Shown here: piece after piece, positions 1-5,878 of the stretch | Layout of the letters: each line of letters begins with the position of its first letter | How positions within the stretch are numbered: the stretch's first letter is position 1 | Source of the DNA: Chloroflexota bacterium | GTDB taxonomy: Bacteria > Chloroflexota > Anaerolineae > SpSt-600 | Direction: 5' to 3' | NCBI GenBank assembly: GCA_011041825.1 | Contig: DRAO01000314.1 | Span: forward strand, 1-6,566 | DNA length: 6,566 nucleotides | Notes under the pieces: model-generated | Seen by the model: only the letters and a program-made list of their open reading frames with translations | Database searches by the model: none | What the model was told of the DNA's origin: nothing | Position numbers and translations under genes: made by a program

Positions 1-949
1 GCCCTTCGTTGGATGCCAGATAAGCATAGGTGCCCGTCATCTCAGGCACCCAGAGGAAGCGAATGCCTCTCTTGGGCACCTCAAGTTTCCCCTCTTCGAT
101 TAGCTTCTTGAGGGTAATGGCAATCTCCAGGATAGTAGCCGCTCCTGAGGCATTGTCGTTGGCTGAGGGGGCAGGATGGCACAGGTGGGCTAGGAGGAGC
201 ACCCATTCGTCAGTGTGGCCGGGGATGACGGCTTCAACCACTTCGAATGCGCCGTCATAGAAGCGGGCGTTAACCTTAGCCCGCACCACAACCTTCTCGC
301 CCTTCTTGAGGCGGCTCCGGAGCTTCTCACCTTGACGGGGGGTAAGCACGAAGCCGAAGCATCTCTTATCACCCTTACCCCACCAGAAGGATGTGTACTG
401 ACGGGCATCGGGGAGGTCAATGCGCTCCCGCACTGGAGGAGCAGAGCGCATCCCGTCGTAGAGGAGGCCAAGGGCTCCGAATTTCTCCACAGCTAGCCTG
501 TGCACCCGACGCACATCCCCCTTGGTCAGCACAACCTTGCCCTCGACGTTTAGCCCTTCGTAATCCGCAAGCTCCTCGCCGTCTTCCAAGAGGACGACCT
601 CGGCCTCGCCTTCAAAGGAGGCGCTACGTTGAATCAGGGAAAAGGGGTTATCCCGGAAATCGGCCAACTTCCCCCGGGCTTCTTCTGGCTCCACCAGGCA
701 ACACCAGGCTTCCGAGACATCCCACTCCTGAAAGCCCTGCTGCGTCCAATAGGAGATTTCCTCGTTAGCAGCGTAAGAATGAATCCGGGCCTCCACTCCA
801 GCTTCTTGGAGCTTTTCCAGGCAGTATTGAGCTGCCTGGCGGTATCCAGGGCTAGCCTGAATGCGATGAAACTGAGCGATATGCTCGATGTGCCTTTTGG
901 TCGCCGGACCAGAGAAATTTTCCCTGACAAGGCTGATTAACTTGCGCAA
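1..949 (-). CDS. M28-superfamily zinc peptidase, DUF4910-like (3' end cut by window)
   Basis: A probable cytoplasmic zinc aminopeptidase-like hydrolase; its substrate is not known. I translated the frame by hand and it is open for 316 codons to the window edge. Near the N-terminus is the stretch HIAQFHRIQASPGYRQAAQY (residues 22-41), which resembles the start of DUF4910 and related M28 proteins. Residues of about 115-235 look like a PA-type inserted domain. The metal-site motifs follow: H255-LCHP, then ANDNASG with D265, then WVPEMTGT with E303. These correspond to the His, Asp and Glu ligand or catalytic positions of the M28 fold; the last ligand would lie beyond the window. No in-frame ATG or GTG exists between the upstream TAG and the homologous region, so I chose TTG at 949, preceded by GGGGGAG with a 4-nt gap. 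The gene lies after a strong terminator, so it probably has its own promoter, which I could not identify. The family call is good; the substrate is open. Confidence 0.85.
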   Translation of the reverse strand, partial: MRKLISLVRENFSGPATKRHIEHIAQFHRIQASPGYRQAAQYCLEKLQEAGVEARIHSYAANEEISYWTQQGFQEWDVSEAWCCLVEPEEARGKLADFRDNPFSLIQRSASFEGEAEVVLLEDGEELADYEGLNVEGKVVLTKGDVRRVHRLAVEKFGALGLLYDGMRSAPPVRERIDLPDARQYTSFWWGKGDKRCFGFVLTPRQGEKLRSRLKKGEKVVVRAKVNARFYDGAFEVVEAVIPGHTDEWVLLLAHLCHPAPSANDNASGAATILEIAITLKKLIEEGKLEVPKRGIRFLWVPEMTGTYAYLASNEG

Positions 950-953
950 CGTG

Positions 954-960
954 CTCCCCC
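954..960 (-). promoter_or_regulatory. Shine-Dalgarno that decides a TTG start
   Basis: The minus strand reads GGGGGAG, four bases before TTG at 949. In this frame the upstream codons back to a TAG stop contain no ATG, GTG or other TTG. The site therefore supports TTG as the start of the peptidase gene. Confidence 0.6.
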
Positions 961-1045
961 AGAAGTGGGCTATGGAAGTGAGCTGTCCATCGTCCCAGGA
1001 AAAGAAGTATTTTGCTCCTGTCTACAGGCTCGCACAAAAAGCAAA

Positions 1046-1088
1046 GTGTTTTTCCGGGCAGCGGTCTCGCCGCTACCCGGAAAAACAC
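1046..1088 (-). terminator. Strong intrinsic terminator after the HEAT-repeat gene
   Basis: Bases 1046-1058 pair perfectly with 1076-1088 (13 bp). After one C/A mismatch, a further 5 bp (1060-1064 with 1070-1074) close a 5-base loop. On the minus strand the stem is followed by TTTGCTTTTTG, a T-rich tract. It lies 53 bases past the HEAT-repeat stop codon and ends the glmU-CorC-HEAT transcript before the peptidase gene. The run of five A-T pairs in the stem could also let it work weakly in the other orientation, but the T-tract there (ccccctttt) is poorer. Confidence 0.85.
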
Positions 1089-1140
1089 CCCCTTTTGCCC
1101 TGCTGTGGGGCGGCATTACCAACCACGGTTAGATGCCAAA

Positions 1141-2031
1141 CTACCAAGTGTCGTACTCAGGGGGAAATTCTTCCAAGTCATAGGAGTCCAGGTCGTAGAT
1201 GTGAAGTTCTTCAAGCGCTGCTTCGGCTACTTCCCGGATGTCCTTATCAGGGTCATCTGAAATCAAGTATATGAGCACGGACTCCGCTTCCTCGCCCCCG
1301 GTCTTGCCCAAGGCCCAGATGGCCTCCATCCGCAGGTCTTTATCCTTTTCGAAGCAGGCTATATCTATTAAGATGGGAGTGGCTTCTTCGATGTAGGCCT
1401 CCCCAGCGGCTCTGACAGCTTCGTAGCGGATTTCGTAATCGGGGTTTTCGAGCTCCTTAAGTATTATGGGATGCCACCGCTTGTGGCCGTTACGGCCCAT
1501 AGCAAATAAGGCACTGATTTTCATCCGCCGATCCGGATGGTTATAGGCGGTTTCGATGATTTCCAGCACTTCAGGGTCCGAGAGAAAGCCCAAGGCTTCC
1601 ACCGCATAGCGCCTTGATTCGATGGGCTGAGATTCGTCTCTGAAGAGGGTAAGGAGGAAATTCTTCACCCGCAGGAAATCCTCAATGGGGAGTTCAGGCT
1701 CCAGCAATTCGGGTATCGGCCCTTCCCATTCAAAATCATAATCACTCATCTCCCCTTCGTAGATGTATCTGCCAAGCGTTAGGATAGCCTGAGAGCGGAC
1801 CTCCTGAGAAGGGTCCTTCAGGGAAAGCTCCAGCAACCTGTCAATGAACCGAGGATGAGGGTAATTCCACAGCCCTCTGACAGCCATAGCCCTGATCTCG
1901 GGGTCCTCATCATCTATGAGTTCTTCGAGAACTGGAGAGAAATCCTGCCAATAATCTTCCCCGTTCACTATGTGCTCCAGAAGCCTGAGCTTGTCTTGTT
2001 TACTCCATTGCTTCACTTTCTTCGCATCCAT
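1141..2031 (-). CDS. HEAT-repeat protein
   Basis: A 296-residue soluble alpha-solenoid, probably a protein-protein scaffold in the cytoplasm; no catalytic motif is visible. About six or seven HEAT/PBS-type helical repeats can be read, each with the pattern D-P-x-x-x-R-x-x-A-x-x-A-L-G: near residues 33-56 (DEDPEIRAMAVRGL), 62-90, 123-150, 153-180, 186-212, 217-243 and 248-275. There is an acidic insertion at 92-120 and an acidic, tyrosine-rich tail at 278-296. No signal peptide is present. The ATG at 2031 is preceded by GGAGGAG at good spacing. The start lies inside the end of the CorC-like gene (32-nt overlap, different frame), so translation is probably coupled and the two proteins may work together. 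The link to CorC is inferred from arrangement only. The function could equally be a general assembly or regulatory role. Confidence 0.85.
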   Translation of the reverse strand: MDAKKVKQWSKQDKLRLLEHIVNGEDYWQDFSPVLEELIDDEDPEIRAMAVRGLWNYPHPRFIDRLLELSLKDPSQEVRSQAILTLGRYIYEGEMSDYDFEWEGPIPELLEPELPIEDFLRVKNFLLTLFRDESQPIESRRYAVEALGFLSDPEVLEIIETAYNHPDRRMKISALFAMGRNGHKRWHPIILKELENPDYEIRYEAVRAAGEAYIEEATPILIDIACFEKDKDLRMEAIWALGKTGGEEAESVLIYLISDDPDKDIREVAEAALEELHIYDLDSYDLEEFPPEYDTW

Positions 2032-3301
2032 AGCTCTCCTCCAAACACCCTGATTTTACTCCGTTTTTCCCTTTGCCTTCCGATGTCCTCCTGTGCATCG
2101 CTACTTTCTTTATCCGCCTTCCGACTACGGAAAGCACTTCCAGCTCGAAGTTGCCCAGGGGCACCTTGGCCCCTTTCTCAGGCACCCTTCCAAGATAACT
2201 ATAAATCAACCCTCCCACTGTGTCAACCCCTTCTACGTCTACTTCAAAGCCTAAAATGTCTTCCAAATCATCAAGGCTCAAACGGGCGTCAAGGATATAT
2301 TCACCGTCCCTAAGCTCTTCCAACAGCGGTTCTTCCACATCGTATTCATCCTGGATTTCACCCACGATTTCCTCCAAGATGTCCTCTATCGTCACGATGC
2401 CCGCTGTGCCACCGTATTCATCCACCACAATGGCTATGTGAACTTTGTCCCTCTGCATCTCCCGCAGGAGCTCACTGGCCCGCTTGGTTTCAGGCACAAA
2501 ATAAGGCGGGCGCAGGAGGGGCCTTATCTCCGTCTCCCAATCCCCTTTGCTGAGGCTCTTAAGGAGGTCTTTGACATAGAGGACCCCCACTATGTTGTCA
2601 ATGGATTCTTTGTAGGCTGGGATTCGGGAGTGACCGCTTTCCAGGACAACGTTGACTGCCTCACGGATGGGGGTGCTCGCCTCGATGGCCACCAAGTCAA
2701 TCCTGGGCACCATTATCTCCCTGACTATGGTCTCTTCCAGGTCCAAGATTCCCTCTATGATCTCCCGTTCCTCCTCTCCCAGAGCCCTCTCCAGCTCCCA
2801 GATAATCTCACCATCCTGGGTCCTTTCGCCTTGTTTGGTCAAGGATCTAACAAGAGCTATGTAACCAGTTACCGCTGGGCTGAGCACAGTAATTATGAAG
2901 TTAGCCAGCCCTATGAAGAAAGGCCAGGAAATGCATTTCCTGAAGCAATATCTCTCCCCCACAGAGCGTATCAGCAAGCCTAAAACGCCGGTGATCAGCA
3001 AGGCCATACCGAGAGCTATCCACCCCCGGGAGAGGCATAAGAAGAAATAGAGGCCACTGGCTCCGGCCAGAACAAGCGATCCCGTGAGGAGCAAGTCGAA
3101 GGTGATGAAGCCCCTTTTTAACCTGTCCCGGGCTGCCTCCTCCAGCTCGGGATAATCAGAGTAACCTTCCTCAGGGACCCCTTCGGGTGCGAATTGGAAT
3201 CGCCAGAGCTCTGGCCAGGCATTCCTCAGGGCATAGAACAAGGCCAGCAGAGCAAGGCTGAGAAACCACAGGATAAAGGAGAAAATACTTTCTGGATTCA
3301 C
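2000..3301 (-). CDS. CNNM/CorC-family membrane protein with paired CBS domains (hemolysin-like)
   Basis: A 433-residue inner-membrane protein of the family that includes CorC/MpfA and CNNM, linked in studied members to Mg2+ efflux or resistance. Hydrophobic segments lie near residues 5-25, 67-90, 93-112 and 125-152. The paired CBS domains follow at about 198-255 (IMVPR, then GHSRIPAY) and 263-320 (VHIAIVVDEYGGTAGIVTIEDILEEIVGEI split by the family's hallmark EYGG and EDI motifs). A CorC_HlyC transporter-associated domain spans about 335-402 (DTVGGLIYSYLGRVP). A charged tail of about 30 residues closes the protein. The N-terminal membrane part is a weak match by eye to the usual DUF21 domain, with a 40-residue polar stretch after the first helix. 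The start is GTG at 3301, sharing GTGA with the glmU stop and preceded by AGAGGGTAGAGG. The 3' end overlaps the HEAT gene by 32 nt. Transport direction and ion cannot be read from sequence. Confidence 0.9.
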   Translation of the reverse strand: MNPESIFSFILWFLSLALLALFYALRNAWPELWRFQFAPEGVPEEGYSDYPELEEAARDRLKRGFITFDLLLTGSLVLAGASGLYFFLCLSRGWIALGMALLITGVLGLLIRSVGERYCFRKCISWPFFIGLANFIITVLSPAVTGYIALVRSLTKQGERTQDGEIIWELERALGEEEREIIEGILDLEETIVREIMVPRIDLVAIEASTPIREAVNVVLESGHSRIPAYKESIDNIVGVLYVKDLLKSLSKGDWETEIRPLLRPPYFVPETKRASELLREMQRDKVHIAIVVDEYGGTAGIVTIEDILEEIVGEIQDEYDVEEPLLEELRDGEYILDARLSLDDLEDILGFEVDVEGVDTVGGLIYSYLGRVPEKGAKVPLGNFELEVLSVVGRRIKKVAMHRRTSEGKGKNGVKSGCLEESYGCEESEAME

Positions 3302-4668
3302 CCTCTACCCTCTGAGGGGTTCTCTTCCCCCTCTAACAGCTTTTTTACCCGGGCCGGCACCCCATAAGCTAAGGCTTTAGGGGGGATGTCTCTGGTAACC
3401 ACTGAACCGGCTCCGGTCTTCGCCTTAGCCCCCACCTTTACCGGGGCTACCAGCATTGTATCACTGCCTATGAAAGCTCCGTCTTCTATTACAGTGGGGT
3501 GCTTCCTCTGGCCGTCGAAATTGCAGGTTATAGTGCCTGCGCCTATGTTAACCCCCGCACCCACCGTTGCATCTCCCAGGTAGCTGAAGTGGCCCATCTT
3601 GGTGCCGGGGCCTAGGTAGCTCTTCTTTACCTCGGCAAAATTGCCGATGTGAACTCCCCGAGCCAGGTGCGCCCCCGGCCTTAAGTGAGAGAAAGGCCCC
3701 ACCTCCACATCGTCCTCCAGGATGGAACCCTCGATGACGGAAGCTATCACCACGCACCCATTGCCGATAACCGAATCCCTCACAATGGTGTTGGGACCTA
3801 TACGGCAATCCTCGCCGAGGGAAGTTTTGCCTTGAAGGAAAGTGTTGGGGTAAATCACGCAATCCCGCCCGATTTCCACCGTAGCTTCTATGTAGGTGGC
3901 CTCGGGGTTTATTATGGTCACTCCCCTTTCCATCCAGCGCTGATTTATGCGGCGGCGCATAATTGCTTCAGCCTTTGCCAGGTGAACCCGGGTGTTTATC
4001 CCCAGGGCTTCCTCTTCATCCGCCGTTAACGTGGCGATGGGGAGGCCTTCCCCGCTAGCGATGTTCACCAAATCAGTCAGGTAATACTCACCATTGGGAT
4101 GGGGTTTAAGCAATTTCAGGTGCTCCCACAACCACGAACCTTCAAAGCAATAAACTCCGGCGTTCAACTCGGTGATTTGCCTCTCCTCTTCCGAGGCCTC
4201 AGCTTCCTCCACCAGCTTCATGACTTGCCCGTGGGCATCCCTGACCACCCTTCCAAACCCGGTGCAATCGTCCGAACGGAAGGTTAGGAAAGTCAGGGCC
4301 GCTTTCTCCCGCTGATGGGTTTCCAGCAGGCTGCGGATTGTTTCCTCCCTGATAAGGGGCGCATCGCCATTGAGGACTAAGACGGTGGAATTAGGGGGAG
4401 CCACCAAATCCCGAGCTTTCAACAGGGCATCACCAGTACCAAGCGGTTCTTCCTGGTATGCGAAGAGAGCCCTATCCCCTATGGCCTGCATCACCTTCTC
4501 TCTGCCGAAGCCCACGACCACCACGGGCTTTTTGTCTATAACGGCAGAGACTGCTTCTAGGACGTAAAGGACCATCGGCCTGCCAACAAGCGGGTGAAGG
4601 ACTTTGGGGAGTTTAGAGCGCATCCTTTTCCCCAAGCCAGCAGCCAGAATTACCGCATTCGTTTCCAT
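3298..4668 (-). CDS. glmU: Bifunctional GlmU: GlcN-1-P acetyltransferase / UDP-GlcNAc pyrophosphorylase
   Basis: This cytoplasmic enzyme makes UDP-GlcNAc, the precursor of peptidoglycan and other glycans, in two steps: acetyl-CoA-dependent acetylation of glucosamine-1-phosphate, then uridylyl transfer from UTP. It is 456 residues, the usual length. The N-terminal nucleotidyltransferase domain (1-230) shows LAAGLGKRM (8-16) with K22, QEEPLGTGDA (72-81), LNGD with D102, ELNAGVY (N169) and GINTR (N225). The C-terminal left-handed beta-helix (about 250-440) has many hexapeptide repeats. Its acetyltransferase residues are RPGA (R330), NFAEVKKS (343-350), H360 in GHFSYLGD, and NIGAGTITCNFDG (374-386). 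All key residues seem intact. The ATG at 4668 follows TGAGGAT at about 9 nt. A probable promoter lies upstream, and the gene shares GTGA with the CorC-like gene that follows. Confidence 0.97.
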   Translation of the reverse strand: METNAVILAAGLGKRMRSKLPKVLHPLVGRPMVLYVLEAVSAVIDKKPVVVVGFGREKVMQAIGDRALFAYQEEPLGTGDALLKARDLVAPPNSTVLVLNGDAPLIREETIRSLLETHQREKAALTFLTFRSDDCTGFGRVVRDAHGQVMKLVEEAEASEEERQITELNAGVYCFEGSWLWEHLKLLKPHPNGEYYLTDLVNIASGEGLPIATLTADEEEALGINTRVHLAKAEAIMRRRINQRWMERGVTIINPEATYIEATVEIGRDCVIYPNTFLQGKTSLGEDCRIGPNTIVRDSVIGNGCVVIASVIEGSILEDDVEVGPFSHLRPGAHLARGVHIGNFAEVKKSYLGPGTKMGHFSYLGDATVGAGVNIGAGTITCNFDGQRKHPTVIEDGAFIGSDTMLVAPVKVGAKAKTGAGSVVTRDIPPKALAYGVPARVKKLLEGEENPSEGRG

Positions 4669-4735
4669 AGGTTTTTATCCTCAGGCTTTGGTATCTTGGA
4701 GACCAATGATGAAAATGTCACCATTAATCACTTAA

Positions 4736-4764
4736 ATGATAACACAAGGGAGTGCTTTAAGCAA
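4736..4764 (-). promoter_or_regulatory. Probable sigma-70 promoter for glmU
   Basis: On the minus strand TTGCTT (4764-4759) and TATCAT (4741-4736) are separated by 17 bp. TG one base before the -10 box makes it an extended -10 (TGTTATCAT). The predicted start is near 4729, giving a leader of about 60 nt before the glmU ATG. The -35 box is weak (three of six). Readthrough from the glycosyltransferase gene upstream is also possible, since no clear terminator lies between them. Confidence 0.5.
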
Positions 4765-4778
4765 GTGAAAAGGCCGGT

Positions 4779-5543
4779 TCAATTATCGTAGAGGCCACGC
4801 CATTCGTTCCAGCGCACCATAAAGATATCCTTAAGCATCCTGATGGAATCCCTAAGAGGGTTAACCTTCGTGTTCTCACCGTAATACCATTCCACTGGTA
4901 CTTCTTTAACTTTATACCCCCGTTTATGAGCCAATAGCAATACCTCCACATCAAAGGCGGTAACAGCCCCCCCTTTGATCACCCCAGCCTCCTCGCCATA
5001 CAGCCTGACCCGACGGAAAAGTTCGTGGCCTGCTTCCCGCCGGAAGCCCTTGAAACCGCATTGGGTATCCTGGTAGTGACCAACCACGAGGAGGCGGACC
5101 AAGAAGTTGAACACCCTGCCCATAAGGTGACGGTGCCAAGGCTCACCATAGCGTCGAGCTCCCAACCCCTCCCTGGAGCCGATGGCCACATCATATCCGC
5201 TTTGGAGAGGTTCCAAGAGCTTGGGGAGCTCTTCTATAGGCGTAGCCAGGTCCGCATCTGAAAATACTATGTAGCGCCCCTGGGCAGCCAGAACCCCTGT
5301 CCTGACAGCGTAACCCTTGCCCCGATGGTCATTGCGGATGAGGCGGAGGTTAGGGTGCGATTTCTGGAAGCTCTCAACCACCGAGGGGGTGCCATCCTCG
5401 CTTCCGTCATCCACCACGATTACCTCAGAGGTGTAATCCTGGCGAGCCAGGTAATCCAGCACCTTCTCCAGGGTTCCGGGGAGCCTCTTCTCCTCGTTAT
5501 ATGCAGGTATTACCAGGCTGAGAAAAATTTCCCTATCCGTGAT
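4779..5543 (-). CDS. Family 2 glycosyltransferase, dolichyl/polyprenyl-phosphate glucosyltransferase (ALG5)-like; noncanonical start
   Basis: A GT-A fold enzyme, 254 residues from the start proposed here, likely transferring a sugar from a nucleotide sugar to a polyprenyl phosphate at the cytoplasmic face of the membrane. Motifs in order are LVIPAYNEE (10-18), VVDDGS with D45-D46, the DxD motif FSDADLATP (D96, D98), TQCGFKGFRR (161-170), AFDVEVLLLA (near 196-205) and VPVEWYY (216-222). This order fits the DPM/ALG5-like group. There is no long C-terminal membrane domain, as expected for ALG5-like proteins without a multi-span anchor. The first canonical start in frame, GTG at 5462, would remove LVIPAYNEE, so it cannot be right. 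The frame is open upstream to a TAA and holds no ATG, GTG or TTG there. AAAGGAGG sits 6 nt before ATC at 5543, which I take as the start. ATT or CTG further in, or a base error, are alternatives. Confidence 0.88.
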   Translation of the reverse strand: MTDREIFLSLVIPAYNEEKRLPGTLEKVLDYLARQDYTSEVIVVDDGSEDGTPSVVESFQKSHPNLRLIRNDHRGKGYAVRTGVLAAQGRYIVFSDADLATPIEELPKLLEPLQSGYDVAIGSREGLGARRYGEPWHRHLMGRVFNFLVRLLVVGHYQDTQCGFKGFRREAGHELFRRVRLYGEEAGVIKGGAVTAFDVEVLLLAHKRGYKVKEVPVEWYYGENTKVNPLRDSIRMLKDIFMVRWNEWRGLYDN

Positions 5544-5549
5544 TGCTTA

Positions 5550-5557
5550 CCTCCTTT
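5550..5557 (-). promoter_or_regulatory. Strong Shine-Dalgarno in front of an ATC codon
   Basis: The minus strand reads AAAGGAGG, a near-perfect anti-16S match, then six bases (TAAGCA), then ATC at 5543. A site this strong at ideal spacing marks where initiation should occur. No canonical start codon lies there in the frame that encodes the conserved glycosyltransferase N-terminus. Confidence 0.7.
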
Positions 5558-5577
5558 GAAGTGTCACTCAATCTCTT

Positions 5578-5606
5578 ATCATACCCGCATCAGCCTTTTT
5601 AGTCAA
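5578..5606 (-). promoter_or_regulatory. Sigma-70 promoter for the glycosyltransferase gene
   Basis: On the minus strand TTGACT (5606-5601) and TATGAT (5583-5578) are separated by 17 bp; each matches five of six consensus bases. The predicted start near 5571 gives a leader of about 28 nt up to the ATC at 5543, which again supports initiation there. The -35 box lies 15 bases from the left end of the inverted-repeat element. Confidence 0.75.
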
Positions 5607-5621
5607 CTTCACCCTTGTTCA

Positions 5622-5756
5622 GGGTGTTGAAAAAGTGCCATTCTCATTTTGTTTGATAAGCGTCCTTCGCTCAAGGCAGGTTAAAAAGGCTTTTTAACCT
5701 GCCCTCGCCGGAGGGAACCATTTGAGCAAGAACAGCGTGGCACTTTTTCAACACCC
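5622..5756. mobile_element. MITE-like palindromic element, copy 1 (135 bp)
   Basis: The ends are 19-bp perfect inverted repeats: GGGTGTTGAAAAAGTGCCA at 5622-5640 and its exact complement at 5738-5756. A further GG-rich extension is present on the right side (to 5758). The interior has a central hairpin (5675-5703) and a small hairpin on each side, all centred on 5689. No reading frame of note lies inside. A second copy in the same orientation starts at about 6501. Repeated copies, terminal inverted repeats and lack of coding content fit a miniature inverted-repeat transposable element mobilised by a transposase encoded elsewhere. The end sequence (GTGTTGAAAAAGT) recalls transposase-bounded ends of IS families, but I cannot assign one. 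I see no convincing target-site duplication. A structured intergenic repeat of the REP/BIME kind is the alternative. Confidence 0.8.
5664..5715. repeat. Triple-hairpin core of the element
   Basis: The central stem is 5675-5687 paired with 5691-5703 (13 bp, GGCAGGTTAAAAA and complement, loop GGC). The left side hairpin is CCTT 5664-5667 with AAGG 5673-5676. The right side hairpin is CCCTC 5702-5706 with GAGGG 5711-5715. Each side hairpin shares two bases with the outer end of the central stem, so the core can switch between a long central hairpin and a cloverleaf with a shorter central stem. The A/T-rich stem centre might also terminate transcription in either direction. Confidence 0.7.
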
Positions 5757-5771
5757 CCTGTTTGAAGGCAT

Positions 5772-5800
5772 TTGACGTAAAACCTTAAAGCTGTTAAAAT
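5772..5800 (+). promoter_or_regulatory. Sigma-70 promoter for the dsbA-like gene
   Basis: TTGACG (5772-5777) and TAAAAT (5795-5800) are separated by 17 bp; each matches five of six consensus bases. The predicted start is near 5807, leaving a leader of about 70 nt before the GTG at 5879. The -35 box lies 15 bases beyond the right inverted repeat of the element. Confidence 0.75.
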
Positions 5801-5803
5801 TGA

Positions 5804-5813
5804 AACAATTGTT
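5804..5813. promoter_or_regulatory. Possible operator: 10-bp palindrome at the predicted transcription start
   Basis: AACAATTGTT is a perfect palindrome that covers the predicted +1 of the dsbA-like gene. Partly matching TTGAA (5800-5804) and TTCAA (5815-5819) lie outside it. The position suits a repressor, but the site is A/T-rich and short, so chance is a real possibility. Confidence 0.25.
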
Positions 5814-5878
5814 ATTCAACTTTCCCCTTTGTCCTCAGCTTTTAGCTGGATGCAAATGGGGGAGAATGGAGGTTACGG

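Larger units (their letters stand above)
5544..5878. other. Divergent intergenic region without genes
   Basis: In order it contains the glycosyltransferase leader and promoter, the 135-bp inverted-repeat element, the dsbA-like promoter, and a leader of about 70 nt. That leader includes a short hairpin (CAGCT 5836-5840 with AGCTG 5844-5848, loop TTT). I see no coding sequence, tRNA or CRISPR repeat here. Confidence 0.8.

Noticed and set aside
634..930. Minus-strand open frame of 98 codons with an ATG
   Set aside because: It is in a different frame from the M28 peptidase, which covers the same bases with family motifs; the ATG frame gives a low-complexity, arginine- and serine-rich product.
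950..1045. Promoter for the peptidase gene (minus-strand TTGTGC, 17 bp, CAAAAT)
   Set aside because: The boxes match only three and four of six consensus bases, so it is not better than chance.
888..1274. Plus-strand open frame of 128 codons crossing the terminator
   Set aside because: It runs through a strong hairpin and antisense to two real genes, and is rich in Cys, Arg and Pro without any motif.
2438..2983. Plus-strand open frame of 181 codons
   Set aside because: It lies wholly antisense to the CorC-like gene, whose domains are clear, and its protein has no recognisable motif or good ribosome binding site.
4779..5462. Glycosyltransferase starting at GTG 5462
   Set aside because: This start would delete the conserved LVIPAYNEE nucleotide-sugar-binding strand and has no ribosome binding site at the right spacing.
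5622..5756. CRISPR or tRNA-like element in the intergenic region
   Set aside because: There are no regularly spaced short repeats. The cloverleaf-like folding lacks tRNA arm sequences such as the GGTTCRA-type T-loop and a CCA-compatible acceptor stem.
5607..5771. Target-site duplication around element copy 1
   Set aside because: Comparing the bases just outside 5622 and 5756 (or 5758) gave no convincing direct repeat; a TA or longer duplication is not evident.
5836..5848. Riboswitch or attenuator in the dsbA-like leader
   Set aside because: Only one 5-bp hairpin with a 3-base loop is visible, with no T-tract and no known aptamer pattern.
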